From: Pirellulaceae bacterium
Lineage (GTDB): Bacteria; Planctomycetota; Planctomycetia; Pirellulales; Pirellulaceae
Assembly (NCBI GenBank): GCA_016784735.1
Contig: JADHUC010000084.1
Span: 1 to 39,036, forward strand
Direction of reading: 5' to 3'
DNA length: 39,036 bases
The first letter of the stretch is position 1. The number at the start of each line of letters is the position of its first letter. The notes beneath the pieces are model-generated. The model was not told the origin of the DNA. It did no database searches and worked only from the letters and a program-made list of their open reading frames with translations. Both the position numbers and the translations under genes were made by a program. Shown one piece after another: positions 9,805-17,524 of the stretch.

Positions 9805-12468
9805 ATGCGAGCTGAGTTCGATCCGTCTTATGAATGGCTTGGCATTCGGCCCGAGCATCAACCGCCCCATCATTACCGCTTGCTGGGACTTGAAGCGTTT
9901 GAGACAGATCCTGCGGTGATCGAGAACGCGGCCAAGCGGCAGCGTCTTTTTGTCGAGACATTTTGCGGCGGCAGCCGCGGTGACCATGCCCAGACGTTGC
10001 TGAACCAAATCGCCATGGCGAAAGCGTGCCTGCTAGACCCTTCTCAGAAAGATGGCTACGACGCTTCGCTACGGAATCAACTGTCGGCCGCGGACCAAGG
10101 CGAGCCGCGCTGGCTCTACCCCGGCGTGATTGCCGGAGTGACTGCGGTCAGTGTCCTCACGCTGCTGCTCGTTCTCGCATTTTGGGGATACGCGGCCCGA
10201 CGGAATGCCGGCGAGCCTTCGCCCGAAACGCTGGTTGCTGAGACGCCGTCCGCCGAGCCCGCGTCGTCGGCCGATGGCACCGAACAGCCGGCTGCGGACC
10301 AGAGTCAAGCAGCGGATCCGAATAGTGATGATACCCGACTTGACGGGACTCCGACCGCACCGCCGGTGACGGGGATGTCGACAGACACAGAAGACGAAGG
10401 CGCTGAATCGCCCGATCCAGCCGACTCAAGAGGCGCCGCCGCCTCGGGCACGCCCTCCGAACCCCCTAATGCGATCGAGCATGTCGCCGAAACGGTCAAC
10501 GTCCGGGCCACCGTGGACGATCAAACCACGATCGAATCTCCACCGCCGAGCGTGGAAGCAACGGAGAAAACAGTCGCCCAGGCGGCACCTCTCGCAACAG
10601 CAGTGTCCGTTGTCGGCCTCGCGACGTCGCCGAAACCGTTACCCAAGTCTCCGGAACCGAATACTGAAGCCAAGGAACTCGCGAGAGAGCAGTTGATGGA
10701 TGCGGAAGGCGATGGCTTCCAGCAGGCGACGACGCCGGCCGACAAGCAGGCGCTGGCCGAGAAGTTGCTCGGTTACGCTCGCGAGGAAGCGGACCACGCG
10801 CTGCGATTCGTTCTATTGGACGAAGCCGTCTGCCTGGCTGCCGATGCCGGCGACAGCCAACTGCCGAAGGTTGCGTTGTCGGAGATGGAACGTCGTTTCG
10901 ATGCGGATATGCTTTCGCGCAAGGCCGATGTCGTCAAGCGACTGGTCACGTCGGCCAAGACCGACCCTCAGCGACAGTCGCTGGCCCGCCTTGCTGTTGA
11001 CTGCGGCGATCAAGCTTCGAGTGCGGAACGTTTCGTGGTGGCAGAGGACATGTTTGAAATGGGGCTGAATTTTGCTCGCCGAGTACGTGACGCCGAACTG
11101 CAGAAGGAAATCCACAACCACGAGACGCAATTGGCCGCTCGCAAGAAGCAGCAGCAGGATGCCGAGGAAGCACGCCAGCAACTTGCCGCCACGCCCGATG
11201 ATCCCGATGCCAACTTGACGCTGGGAAGATATCTTTGCTTTCGCAAAGAAGAATGGGACGATGGATTACCTCACCTGTTCCGGGGACGCGATCCGGACTT
11301 AGTCGGCATCGCCGGCCAGGAGACCGCAGACGAATCCAGCGATGACGAACTAGTGGTTTTGGCGGACGCTTGGTACGAATGGGGCTCGCAGGCGGATGGC
11401 GACGACCAGCGCGGTGCTTGGTCACGTGCGCAGCACTGGTATCGCGACGTACGTCCCCGGATCGAGGGCCCGCGTGGGCAACACGTCGACGAACAACTTG
11501 CAATCCTAGCGAGCGCCTTGTCCACCGGCGACGAGTTGCCACCGTTCGTATTCCGCCTGCCATGGCTTGACGGTCCGAGCGGCGAGTTGCGGACCTTCGA
11601 GGGGCACACGAAGAACATCACCGCGTTGGCCGTTTCTCGCACCGGCACCCTGCTGGCCTCGGCTGCCGAAGATCGCACGGTGCGCGTATGGAGCCTGCTC
11701 ACGGGACGAATTGTCCGGACCATCAAGACAGAAACCGCCAACTTGAACGGCGTAGCGTTCACGCCGGACGATCGGCTGGTCGCCAGCAACTTCGACAACG
11801 CCGAACTCCGACTCTGGTCCACGTCGTCCGGCAAGATGGCCGGCAGCATTCCGACATCTGCCCGTTCGCCTAGCGCCTTGGCCATTGCACCCGACGGTCA
11901 GAGTTTAGTTTGGGCCATCCGCTCCCGTCCACCGAACATCCTGGTCTGGAACGTGCTGTTCAATCAGCCGGTCGCCCAATTCGGCCATGGCGATTTTCCC
12001 AGCGTGCTGGACGTGTCCAACGACGGCCGCCTGCTGGTCACGGGCGACTCGCACGGCACGGTTCGCCTGTGGGACCTTGCTGCGGGAGCGAAACTGTTGG
12101 AGCTGACCGTGCACAAAGACGCGGTGACCGACATCGATCTGTCGCCGGACGGGGGCCTGGTTGCGTCGGCCACTTTCGATCAGATACTGATCACCGACTT
12201 GAAAAATGGCACGACCGCGCACGCCTTTGACGTACCATCGGTTCGCACCGTCGTTTTCTCGCCGGACGGACGTCGTTTCGCCTCAGGCGGCAAACGCGAG
12301 CAAGTCTACGTGTGGGATCTTTCCACGATGCGGCAGTTGGACACGCTTCGCGCCGAAGCCGCTTTCTCGGAGGAGACCATCCTGCACGTCGCATTTCTAC
12401 CCGATCCCCGCGGCCTGGTCACCGGAGCCACGGGTGGCAACATCCGGCTGTGGAAACTTCCGGATTGA
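9805..12468 (+). CDS. Membrane WD40-repeat protein with degenerate J-like N-terminus
   Basis: The protein has 887 aa from the ATG at 9805, chosen because GGAGGG at 9795-9800 precedes it; an in-frame ATG at 9763 lacks a site. Residues 1-90 look like the J-like module seen in many planctomycete proteins (HHYRLLGLEAFETDPAVIEN... LLDPSQKDGYD), but there is no HPD motif, so Hsp70 stimulation is not expected. A membrane helix at about 106-130 is followed by a long Pro/Ala/Ser/Thr-rich linker, a helical region at about 290-480, and WD40 repeats from about 594 to the end (units such as HTKNITALAVSRTGTLLASA and SPDGGLVASATFDQ). The repeats probably form a periplasmic or cytoplasmic propeller for protein contacts. 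It closes the ExbBD run and converges with acsE. Confidence 0.85.
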   Translation: MRAEFDPSYEWLGIRPEHQPPHHYRLLGLEAFETDPAVIENAAKRQRLFVETFCGGSRGDHAQTLLNQIAMAKACLLDPSQKDGYDASLRNQLSAADQGEPRWLYPGVIAGVTAVSVLTLLLVLAFWGYAARRNAGEPSPETLVAETPSAEPASSADGTEQPAADQSQAADPNSDDTRLDGTPTAPPVTGMSTDTEDEGAESPDPADSRGAAASGTPSEPPNAIEHVAETVNVRATVDDQTTIESPPPSVEATEKTVAQAAPLATAVSVVGLATSPKPLPKSPEPNTEAKELAREQLMDAEGDGFQQATTPADKQALAEKLLGYAREEADHALRFVLLDEAVCLAADAGDSQLPKVALSEMERRFDADMLSRKADVVKRLVTSAKTDPQRQSLARLAVDCGDQASSAERFVVAEDMFEMGLNFARRVRDAELQKEIHNHETQLAARKKQQQDAEEARQQLAATPDDPDANLTLGRYLCFRKEEWDDGLPHLFRGRDPDLVGIAGQETADESSDDELVVLADAWYEWGSQADGDDQRGAWSRAQHWYRDVRPRIEGPRGQHVDEQLAILASALSTGDELPPFVFRLPWLDGPSGELRTFEGHTKNITALAVSRTGTLLASAAEDRTVRVWSLLTGRIVRTIKTETANLNGVAFTPDDRLVASNFDNAELRLWSTSSGKMAGSIPTSARSPSALAIAPDGQSLVWAIRSRPPNILVWNVLFNQPVAQFGHGDFPSVLDVSNDGRLLVTGDSHGTVRLWDLAAGAKLLELTVHKDAVTDIDLSPDGGLVASATFDQILITDLKNGTTAHAFDVPSVRTVVFSPDGRRFASGGKREQVYVWDLSTMRQLDTLRAEAAFSEETILHVAFLPDPRGLVTGATGGNIRLWKLPD

Positions 12469-12473
12469 ACGAA

Positions 12474-12579
12474 GTAGGGTGGGCCAAGTCCTCGCGGGCC
12501 CACCGCTCTGTACTCGGTACTAAGTACTAAGTACTCGGTACTCAGCCCGGTGGGCCCGCGAAGACTTGGCCCACCCTAC
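12474..12579. repeat. 32-bp inverted repeat enclosing a heptamer tandem array
   Basis: Arms at 12474-12505 and 12548-12579 are reverse complements with one mismatch (outer end GTAGGGTGGGCCAAGTC). Between them, 12511-12545 is five head-to-tail 7-mers: TACTCGG, TACTAAG, TACTAAG, TACTCGG, TACTCAG. The element lies between two convergent genes (WD40 and acsE), so its transcript hairpin could end transcription from both sides. A degenerate relative of the arm is visible at 13504-13537. Confidence 0.85.
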
Positions 12580-12600
12580 GATCATCCTTGCACGGCGCGC

Positions 12601-13413
12601 CTAAATGCCTTTCTGCATTTTCCAGGCTTTGATGTAGTCGTCGCTGTAGAGGTTCTTGTCCAAGAGGACTTCGGCGGTGATTGCCGCTTCGACGAGTTCC
12701 GTGTCGGCTGCGTCCATAATCGCGGAGTCCAGGCCGGCCGTAATGGCCATCACCAGATACGTGCGGTTGATCAGATTCCGCATCAGACATTGCTGGCTCA
12801 CGTTCGACAGCCCCAACATGAAATGTGGGGGCGGGTCGCTAAACACCGACAGTTGTCGAATCGCCTCCATCACGTTCCAGGGCTGTTTCTGCGCCACGTT
12901 GACGGGCAGGATGATGGGGTCGAGGTAAATGTCGTCGGGCGTTAGACCGTTTTCCATAGCCGTCACCAGGAACGTGCCCCCGCACTCAACTCGTTTGTCG
13001 ACGTTGCCGGGCACGCCTTCCTTGTCCATGGTCAGACCGATGATACCTGCGCCGGCCTCCGCCGCTACCGGGAGCAGCGTACCCATGCAGCCCGGGTCTG
13101 CGGTCGAGGAGTTGATTATCAGCTTGGTGTCCGGCAGGGCCGCGTGCACCTTGGGCACCACTTCGGCCAGCAGTTTCGGCTTGGCACTGTCCAGCGAAAT
13201 CGGTTTGTCCGTGACTTCGGCCACGGCTTGAGACAGCCAGACGAAGTTCTCGACCGGGTCGCCCTTGGTGGGCCCGAGATTGACGTCCATCACGTCCGCA
13301 CCACCGGCGACCTGCTCTTTGGTAAGTTCCTGGACAATCGTCTTATCCTTCTCGTTGATCGCTTTGCGGACGTCCCGGTACATCCCGTTGACGCGCTCAC
13401 TGAAAATAATCAT
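12601..13413 (-). CDS. acsE: Methyltetrahydrofolate:corrinoid/iron-sulfur protein methyltransferase
   Basis: This 270-aa TIM-barrel enzyme of the pterin-binding family moves the methyl group from methyl-tetrahydrofolate to Co(I) of the corrinoid/iron-sulfur protein, the link between the methyl and carbonyl branches of the Wood-Ljungdahl pathway. Length is close to Moorella MeTr (262 aa). Pterin-site motifs are intact: D75 in ISLDS, N101 in IINSS, D165 in YLDPIILP and N204 in LGLSNVS, matching known D75, N96, D160 and N199. GGGAGAG precedes the ATG. It is the last gene of the acs cluster, 251 bp after acsD with an inverted repeat in between, so it could be read through or partly independent. 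Confidence 0.95.
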   Translation of the reverse strand: MIIFSERVNGMYRDVRKAINEKDKTIVQELTKEQVAGGADVMDVNLGPTKGDPVENFVWLSQAVAEVTDKPISLDSAKPKLLAEVVPKVHAALPDTKLIINSSTADPGCMGTLLPVAAEAGAGIIGLTMDKEGVPGNVDKRVECGGTFLVTAMENGLTPDDIYLDPIILPVNVAQKQPWNVMEAIRQLSVFSDPPPHFMLGLSNVSQQCLMRNLINRTYLVMAITAGLDSAIMDAADTELVEAAITAEVLLDKNLYSDDYIKAWKMQKGI

Positions 13414-13580
13414 CTAGGCTCTCCCTTCCCAATAGGAATTCCCGCTGGGGGCAACCGCGACGGCCACCCGGAGCATGTGAATCAAACGTTGTTCAGTAAC
13501 AAGGTAGGGTAGGCCGAGGAACGTAGGCCCACCTCATCAAACTGTTCTATCTGCCGAGTATCAATCGTATCTGTGTCAAT

Positions 13581-13650
13581 GTGGGGCACGTTTCTAACGT
13601 GCCAATGTCTCGAAGTTGGTGAGCTATGGCACGTTGGAAACGTGCCCCAC
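13581..13650. repeat. Inverted repeat, GTGGGGCACGTT family (copy 1)
   Basis: Arms 13581-13603 and 13628-13650 (23 bp) are reverse complements with one mismatch. Each arm is itself nearly palindromic (GGCACGTT...AACGTGCC), so a four-armed fold is possible. A second copy with a perfect pair of arms lies at 26950-27007. This copy separates acsD from acsE on the coding (minus) strand. Confidence 0.85.
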
Positions 13651-13664
13651 GTCAACAAGAGAAC

Positions 13665-14627
13665 CTAGGCACCGACCAGTTGTTTGGATGCATTGCGGAC
13701 CGCTTCCATCGCTTTGGGATGGCGCATGACCAGCAGGTCGCTTCCCCCTTGCAGCAAGTCGGTCGCGGTCACTGCTTCCCACGTGGGTCCGCGTTGGGCG
13801 GCTGCTCCCCATACCTCGGCCATGTCGTCGCCCGCGCGAGCTTCCTTGGCTCGCCACGCCTCGTAACCAACGTCCAGCAGTACCGGCTGGCCCATCAGCT
13901 TGTCGCCCGATAGCCCGGCCAAGCGACCCCGCTCGAGGATCGAGTAGATATACTCCATGCCATACCCCAGCGATGCCGTGCTGGGATAGATGACGATGTC
14001 TTCGAGCGGGAAGCCCATGTCCGTGACGAGGATGTTGATTTGCTTGGCTTTGTTGATATCGCACGGCGACATGGCGATCAGCTTGTGCCCGTAAGCCTGG
14101 GCGGCAGCCGTCAACGTGCGATACTCGTCCTCGGTCACCGAACCCAAAAGGCACTTTTCGCCCTGCGCCGCTTCGGCCACCTTGGGCATTACCTTCTGGT
14201 CTTTGGCGGCCACTTCGCAGCCCCAGACGATCAGGGGCAGGTCGACCGCTTCGAGAACCGCCTTGACCGTCGCCGCGGCCTCTTCGGGCGATCGGTCGCC
14301 TTCGTCGGGATGAGTTCCCAGGAGCCGAAGGTTGACCATATCGGCGCCAAGTTCCTTCACCCGCTTGGCCCAAGCGGCCGGGTCCGACCAGACATCGCCG
14401 TAAACCTCGGCCAACGGCGCGGGCCAGTCTTGCGGTTCGATGTCCAGCACATCCAGCGCGATAGCCGTGCCATTCGGTTCTTCGCCGTCGAAGCTCATAA
14501 ACGGAATGCCCGCTTGCCCACCGACCGTGACCGTGCTGCCACGCGTGCCGCCGTCGGCTTCGGTCGCCCCGATCGTGATGGTGGTGATTTGCCCCGACCA
14601 TTTCTCTTTTGCATCAGGAACTGTCAT
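13665..14627 (-). CDS. acsD: Corrinoid/iron-sulfur protein, small subunit
   Basis: This 320-aa protein is the TIM-barrel small subunit of CFeSP (AcsD/CdhD family). With AcsC it holds the B12 cofactor that carries the methyl group to acetyl-CoA synthase. Recognised stretches include the N-terminus ITTITIGATEADGGTRGSTV, the motif ADMVNLRLLGTHPDEGDRSP, and AMSPCDINKAKQINI followed by YPSTASLGYGMEYIYS. Length matches the family (about 310-325 aa). The ATG is preceded by GAGAGGAGAT. It follows the second cooC-like gene by 90 bp, in which a perfect hairpin is embedded. Confidence 0.95.
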   Translation of the reverse strand: MTVPDAKEKWSGQITTITIGATEADGGTRGSTVTVGGQAGIPFMSFDGEEPNGTAIALDVLDIEPQDWPAPLAEVYGDVWSDPAAWAKRVKELGADMVNLRLLGTHPDEGDRSPEEAAATVKAVLEAVDLPLIVWGCEVAAKDQKVMPKVAEAAQGEKCLLGSVTEDEYRTLTAAAQAYGHKLIAMSPCDINKAKQINILVTDMGFPLEDIVIYPSTASLGYGMEYIYSILERGRLAGLSGDKLMGQPVLLDVGYEAWRAKEARAGDDMAEVWGAAAQRGPTWEAVTATDLLQGGSDLLVMRHPKAMEAVRNASKQLVGA

Positions 14628-14665
14628 CTGTTATCTCCTCTCGTTGGACTGAGTCTCCGTCTTTC

Positions 14666-14717
14666 GCGAAAAGGGGTCGGGAGTCGTTTCGGAAAACGAC
14701 TCCCGACCCCTTTTCGC
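14666..14717. repeat. Perfect 24-bp hairpin inside the acs cluster
   Basis: GCGAAAAGGGGTCGGGAGTC begins a 24-bp arm at 14666-14689, the loop is CGGA, and 14694-14717 is the exact reverse complement. The hairpin abuts the stop codon of the upstream cooC-like gene and lies 38 bp before acsD on the minus strand. There is no strong U-run after it, so attenuation, RNA processing or a dispersed repeat are all possible; termination would cut off acsD and acsE. Confidence 0.85.
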
Positions 14718-15485
14718 TTATGTCTCCGCAACGCACAGTTTATCGACAATGGCTCGAACGGCCAACAATGCGGGATTTTGATCGTCCAGGGCGAAGACGT
14801 CCTGCCCGACGGCTCCGGCACGCTCGACGATCTCGTCATCTGGCACATCGGGTAGGCGTTCGGCCTCGACCGGTCCCAGTTGGCTTTCAACGACTTCCAG
14901 AGGACTATCTGACGCAACGCGATTGACCAGTACCATGCGGTGCTTGATGTTGATCGGCAGCTCACGGGAAAGCTGCATGATTCGTTTCACCGCGCGAAGC
15001 GACGGCAGCGTGGGGTTGGATACGGCGATCAAGAAGTCCACGTCGTTGGTCGTCCGGCGCGAAAGATGTTCCATGCCGGCTTCGTTGTCCAAAACCATCG
15101 CATCGTAACTCTTTCCCAACGTATCCAGCGACAGTCGGAGCAGGTTGTTCACGTAGCAATAGCAGCGAGGACCCTCGCCGCGGCCCATGGTCACAAGATC
15201 AAAGCCGTCGGCTTCCGTAATGGCGCGATGGATTTCGTCTTCGATGGCCCGCGCGCGGCCCACGCCGCTGGCTGGCGATCCCTCCGGACTCGAGCCCTGT
15301 TCGCGGATTTCCGCAAGCGGCCTGCCTTCGTCCACGCCCAACGCATCGGCAAGCGTCGAATTGGGATCGGCATCCACGGCCAGGATGGGGCGAATACCCT
15401 TTTCCCGCAGGGCACGCACCAACAACGCGGAAAACGTTGTTTTGCCGGTTCCTCCTTTGCCGGCGATGGCGATCGAGAGTTTCAA
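14718..15485 (-). CDS. CooC/AcsF-like nickel-insertion ATPase (acs cluster copy 2)
   Basis: This 255-aa P-loop ATPase belongs to the MinD/CooC family. It has the deviant Walker A GKGGTGKTT, a switch/Walker B segment VDADPNS, and the CooC-type double cysteine in GPRCYCYVNN, which in CooC binds metal at the dimer interface. Such proteins mature the nickel sites of CODH or ACS. Its place between the RACo gene and acsD is where acetogens carry a cooC-like gene sometimes named acsF, so ACS or CODH maturation is likely. The start is TTG (15483-15485), with GAGG upstream. It differs clearly from the other CooC at 23592 (different C-x-C surroundings and an insertion after VDADP), so the two are not recent copies. 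Confidence 0.88.
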   Translation of the reverse strand: MKLSIAIAGKGGTGKTTFSALLVRALREKGIRPILAVDADPNSTLADALGVDEGRPLAEIREQGSSPEGSPASGVGRARAIEDEIHRAITEADGFDLVTMGRGEGPRCYCYVNNLLRLSLDTLGKSYDAMVLDNEAGMEHLSRRTTNDVDFLIAVSNPTLPSLRAVKRIMQLSRELPINIKHRMVLVNRVASDSPLEVVESQLGPVEAERLPDVPDDEIVERAGAVGQDVFALDDQNPALLAVRAIVDKLCVAET

Positions 15486-15564
15486 GGTAATGTCCTCGGG
15501 GGTTGGGATACGGGTGTCAGGTGTCAGATCTTCGCGGCATTGGTCATTGGGATTTGGTCATTGG

Positions 15565-17517
15565 TCATTTGCCCTTCAGATGCTGAACGACTGACGGGAA
15601 ACGTGACAGGTCGGTGTGCGGGAGAAAACAGGCCGACGTGAACTTCTCCATGTAGCCCGGATCGACCATCAATTCCTGGTAGCTGATTTGGTCCCGGATC
15701 TCGTGGACCTCTTCGAGCATCCGGCGGCTGAGCATGACCGCTTTGGCTCCAGCAAGCGAGCTGTTGCCGATGAACTCGATGCGTTTCGGCGGAAGGTCGG
15801 GAAGCAGGCCGATGTTGATGCAACTGCCTACGTCCAAGCGATTGCCGAACGCGCCGGCAATGTAGATCTTCTGGATGTCGTCAAACGAGATTCCCACGGA
15901 ACAGGTCAGCGAATCCACCGCCGCGTAAATGGAGCCCTTCGTTCGGATCAGATTCTCCACATCGGATTCGCCGATCGCTACATCCCGGTCATTCCCGGAT
16001 TCTTGATTCGGCACCAGAATGAACTCGGGGCGGCCATCGTCGGCCGAGACTCGAAACCTGTCCGGTGCGAGGTCAACTTGGAAGCGGCCGCTGCGGTCCA
16101 GAATACCGGCCAGGAACATCTCGGAAAGCGCTTCCAGCAACCCCGTCCCGCACAAGCCCAGCGGAGCGCCTCCGTCGATGGTCGTGGCCGAGACGGAAAG
16201 GTCGTCCGGGTCTATTCGCACGCTGTCAATGGCGCCGGAAGTAGCTCGCATTCCACAGGAAACCGAACCGCCCTCAAAAGCTGGGCCTGCCGAAGCCGAG
16301 CAGGAGACAAGGAATTCCTTGTTGCCCAAAACGACTTCGCCATTGGTGCCAATATCCAGCAACAGCGAAATCTCGTCGTTGCGGTGCATCCCGGAGGACA
16401 GGATGCCCGCCGTGACGTCGCCACCGACGAAACTGCCCACCATCGGCATCGAATAGAGAATTCCGCGAGGGTGAATGCCAATGCTCACCTCGCCTGCCCG
16501 AACCGGCGGCGGGCTGGCGGCCGAGGGAACAAAAGGCGTGAGTCGGATCAGGTCCGCCTCCAAGCCCAGCAGAAAATGCAGCATAGCGGTGTTGCCGGCG
16601 GCAACCACGCAGTAAATGTCCTTTCGTCCGACGTGGGCTCGCTGGACCAAATCGCCGATCAGCGTATCCAAATCCTGGATGATGGCTCGGTGCATCAAGC
16701 CTTCGCCGTCGCCCTGTCGCGCCGAGTTGATACGGCTGATGACGTCCGCTCCGTAGCGGATCTGGGAATTGTACTTGGCCGCTGCTTCACGCGTGGTTCC
16801 CGTGTTCAGGTCGACCAGATGCGCTACCAGAGTGGTCGTGCCGATGTCCAGAGCCAATCCGAAACTACGGTCCGACGTATCGCCCGACTCGACGTCCAGG
16901 ATTTCGTTGACCTCCGTTCTCGGAGCCACGATGGCCGTGGCGCAGCCGTTCCACGTCCAGTTCCACGACGATTTCTTGCGTTCGAGGTTTCGCAGCCGTC
17001 GGGGCAGCTCGCGAGTGATCTTCAGGCCGATCTGCAACGGTCCCGGTCGCTTCTTGGACACAGCCTCCAGCAATCGTTCCTGATCCGCCGTCGGGTTATC
17101 CAGCGTCGGCTCGGGCAGGCAAAGGTACAGCTTCTCGATCACCGGGGCCAAGCTTTCGGCGGGGCGTTCGGCGCCGCGGTGGGTGAAGTCGCGAAACCGC
17201 TCGCTGTCGGTGCCGATTCCTTCGTAGCCCACCAGTCGCGACTCGGGAGGGACTTCGACCTCCAAATCGCTGCGGGGACGCACTTGGCAAGCCAGCACAT
17301 AGCCGCGGCGTATTTCACCTCGTGTGAGAAACTCGGTGGATTCTCCCTCCACGTCGCCCTGGCGGACGATCACCCGGCATTTGCCGCAACTGCCTTCGCC
17401 GCCGCAGATGGCCCCCACATAGACGTTCGCTTCGCGCGCAGCTTCCAACAGCGTCTTCCCTTCGTCGACGACTGTCTCGCAATCATCGGGATAGAAACGG
17501 ATGCGGAAGCTTGCCAC
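15565..17517 (-). CDS. acsV: Reductive activator of the corrinoid/iron-sulfur protein (RACo)
   Basis: This 650-aa protein has an N-terminal plant-type [2Fe-2S] ferredoxin domain (C38, C44, C47 and C77, in CGGEGSCGKC and LACQV). A linker of about 110 residues follows, then a C-terminal ASKHA ATPase domain (DUF4445), with FGLALDIGTTTLVAHLVDL near residue 220 and LLLDIGTNGEVVLGNKEF in the second half. In acetogens this protein (Moorella Orf7) uses ATP to drive reduction of Co(II) back to active Co(I) in CFeSP. It starts with GTG at 17517, only 7 bp after the acsC stop, which ties it to its substrate gene. Length and domain order match the family. Confidence 0.93.
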   Translation of the reverse strand: MASFRIRFYPDDCETVVDEGKTLLEAAREANVYVGAICGGEGSCGKCRVIVRQGDVEGESTEFLTRGEIRRGYVLACQVRPRSDLEVEVPPESRLVGYEGIGTDSERFRDFTHRGAERPAESLAPVIEKLYLCLPEPTLDNPTADQERLLEAVSKKRPGPLQIGLKITRELPRRLRNLERKKSSWNWTWNGCATAIVAPRTEVNEILDVESGDTSDRSFGLALDIGTTTLVAHLVDLNTGTTREAAAKYNSQIRYGADVISRINSARQGDGEGLMHRAIIQDLDTLIGDLVQRAHVGRKDIYCVVAAGNTAMLHFLLGLEADLIRLTPFVPSAASPPPVRAGEVSIGIHPRGILYSMPMVGSFVGGDVTAGILSSGMHRNDEISLLLDIGTNGEVVLGNKEFLVSCSASAGPAFEGGSVSCGMRATSGAIDSVRIDPDDLSVSATTIDGGAPLGLCGTGLLEALSEMFLAGILDRSGRFQVDLAPDRFRVSADDGRPEFILVPNQESGNDRDVAIGESDVENLIRTKGSIYAAVDSLTCSVGISFDDIQKIYIAGAFGNRLDVGSCINIGLLPDLPPKRIEFIGNSSLAGAKAVMLSRRMLEEVHEIRDQISYQELMVDPGYMEKFTSACFLPHTDLSRFPSVVQHLKGK

Positions 17518-17524
17518 GATTGAC

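Noticed and set aside
12511..12545. CRISPR-like tandem repeats
   Set aside because: Units are only 7 bp with no spacers and no cas genes nearby; it is a simple tandem array inside an inverted repeat.
15616..17523. 635-codon open frame on the plus strand, antisense to the RACo gene
   Set aside because: It is a GC-rich shadow of a gene with clear ferredoxin and ASKHA motifs on the other strand; its own translation shows no recognisable domain.
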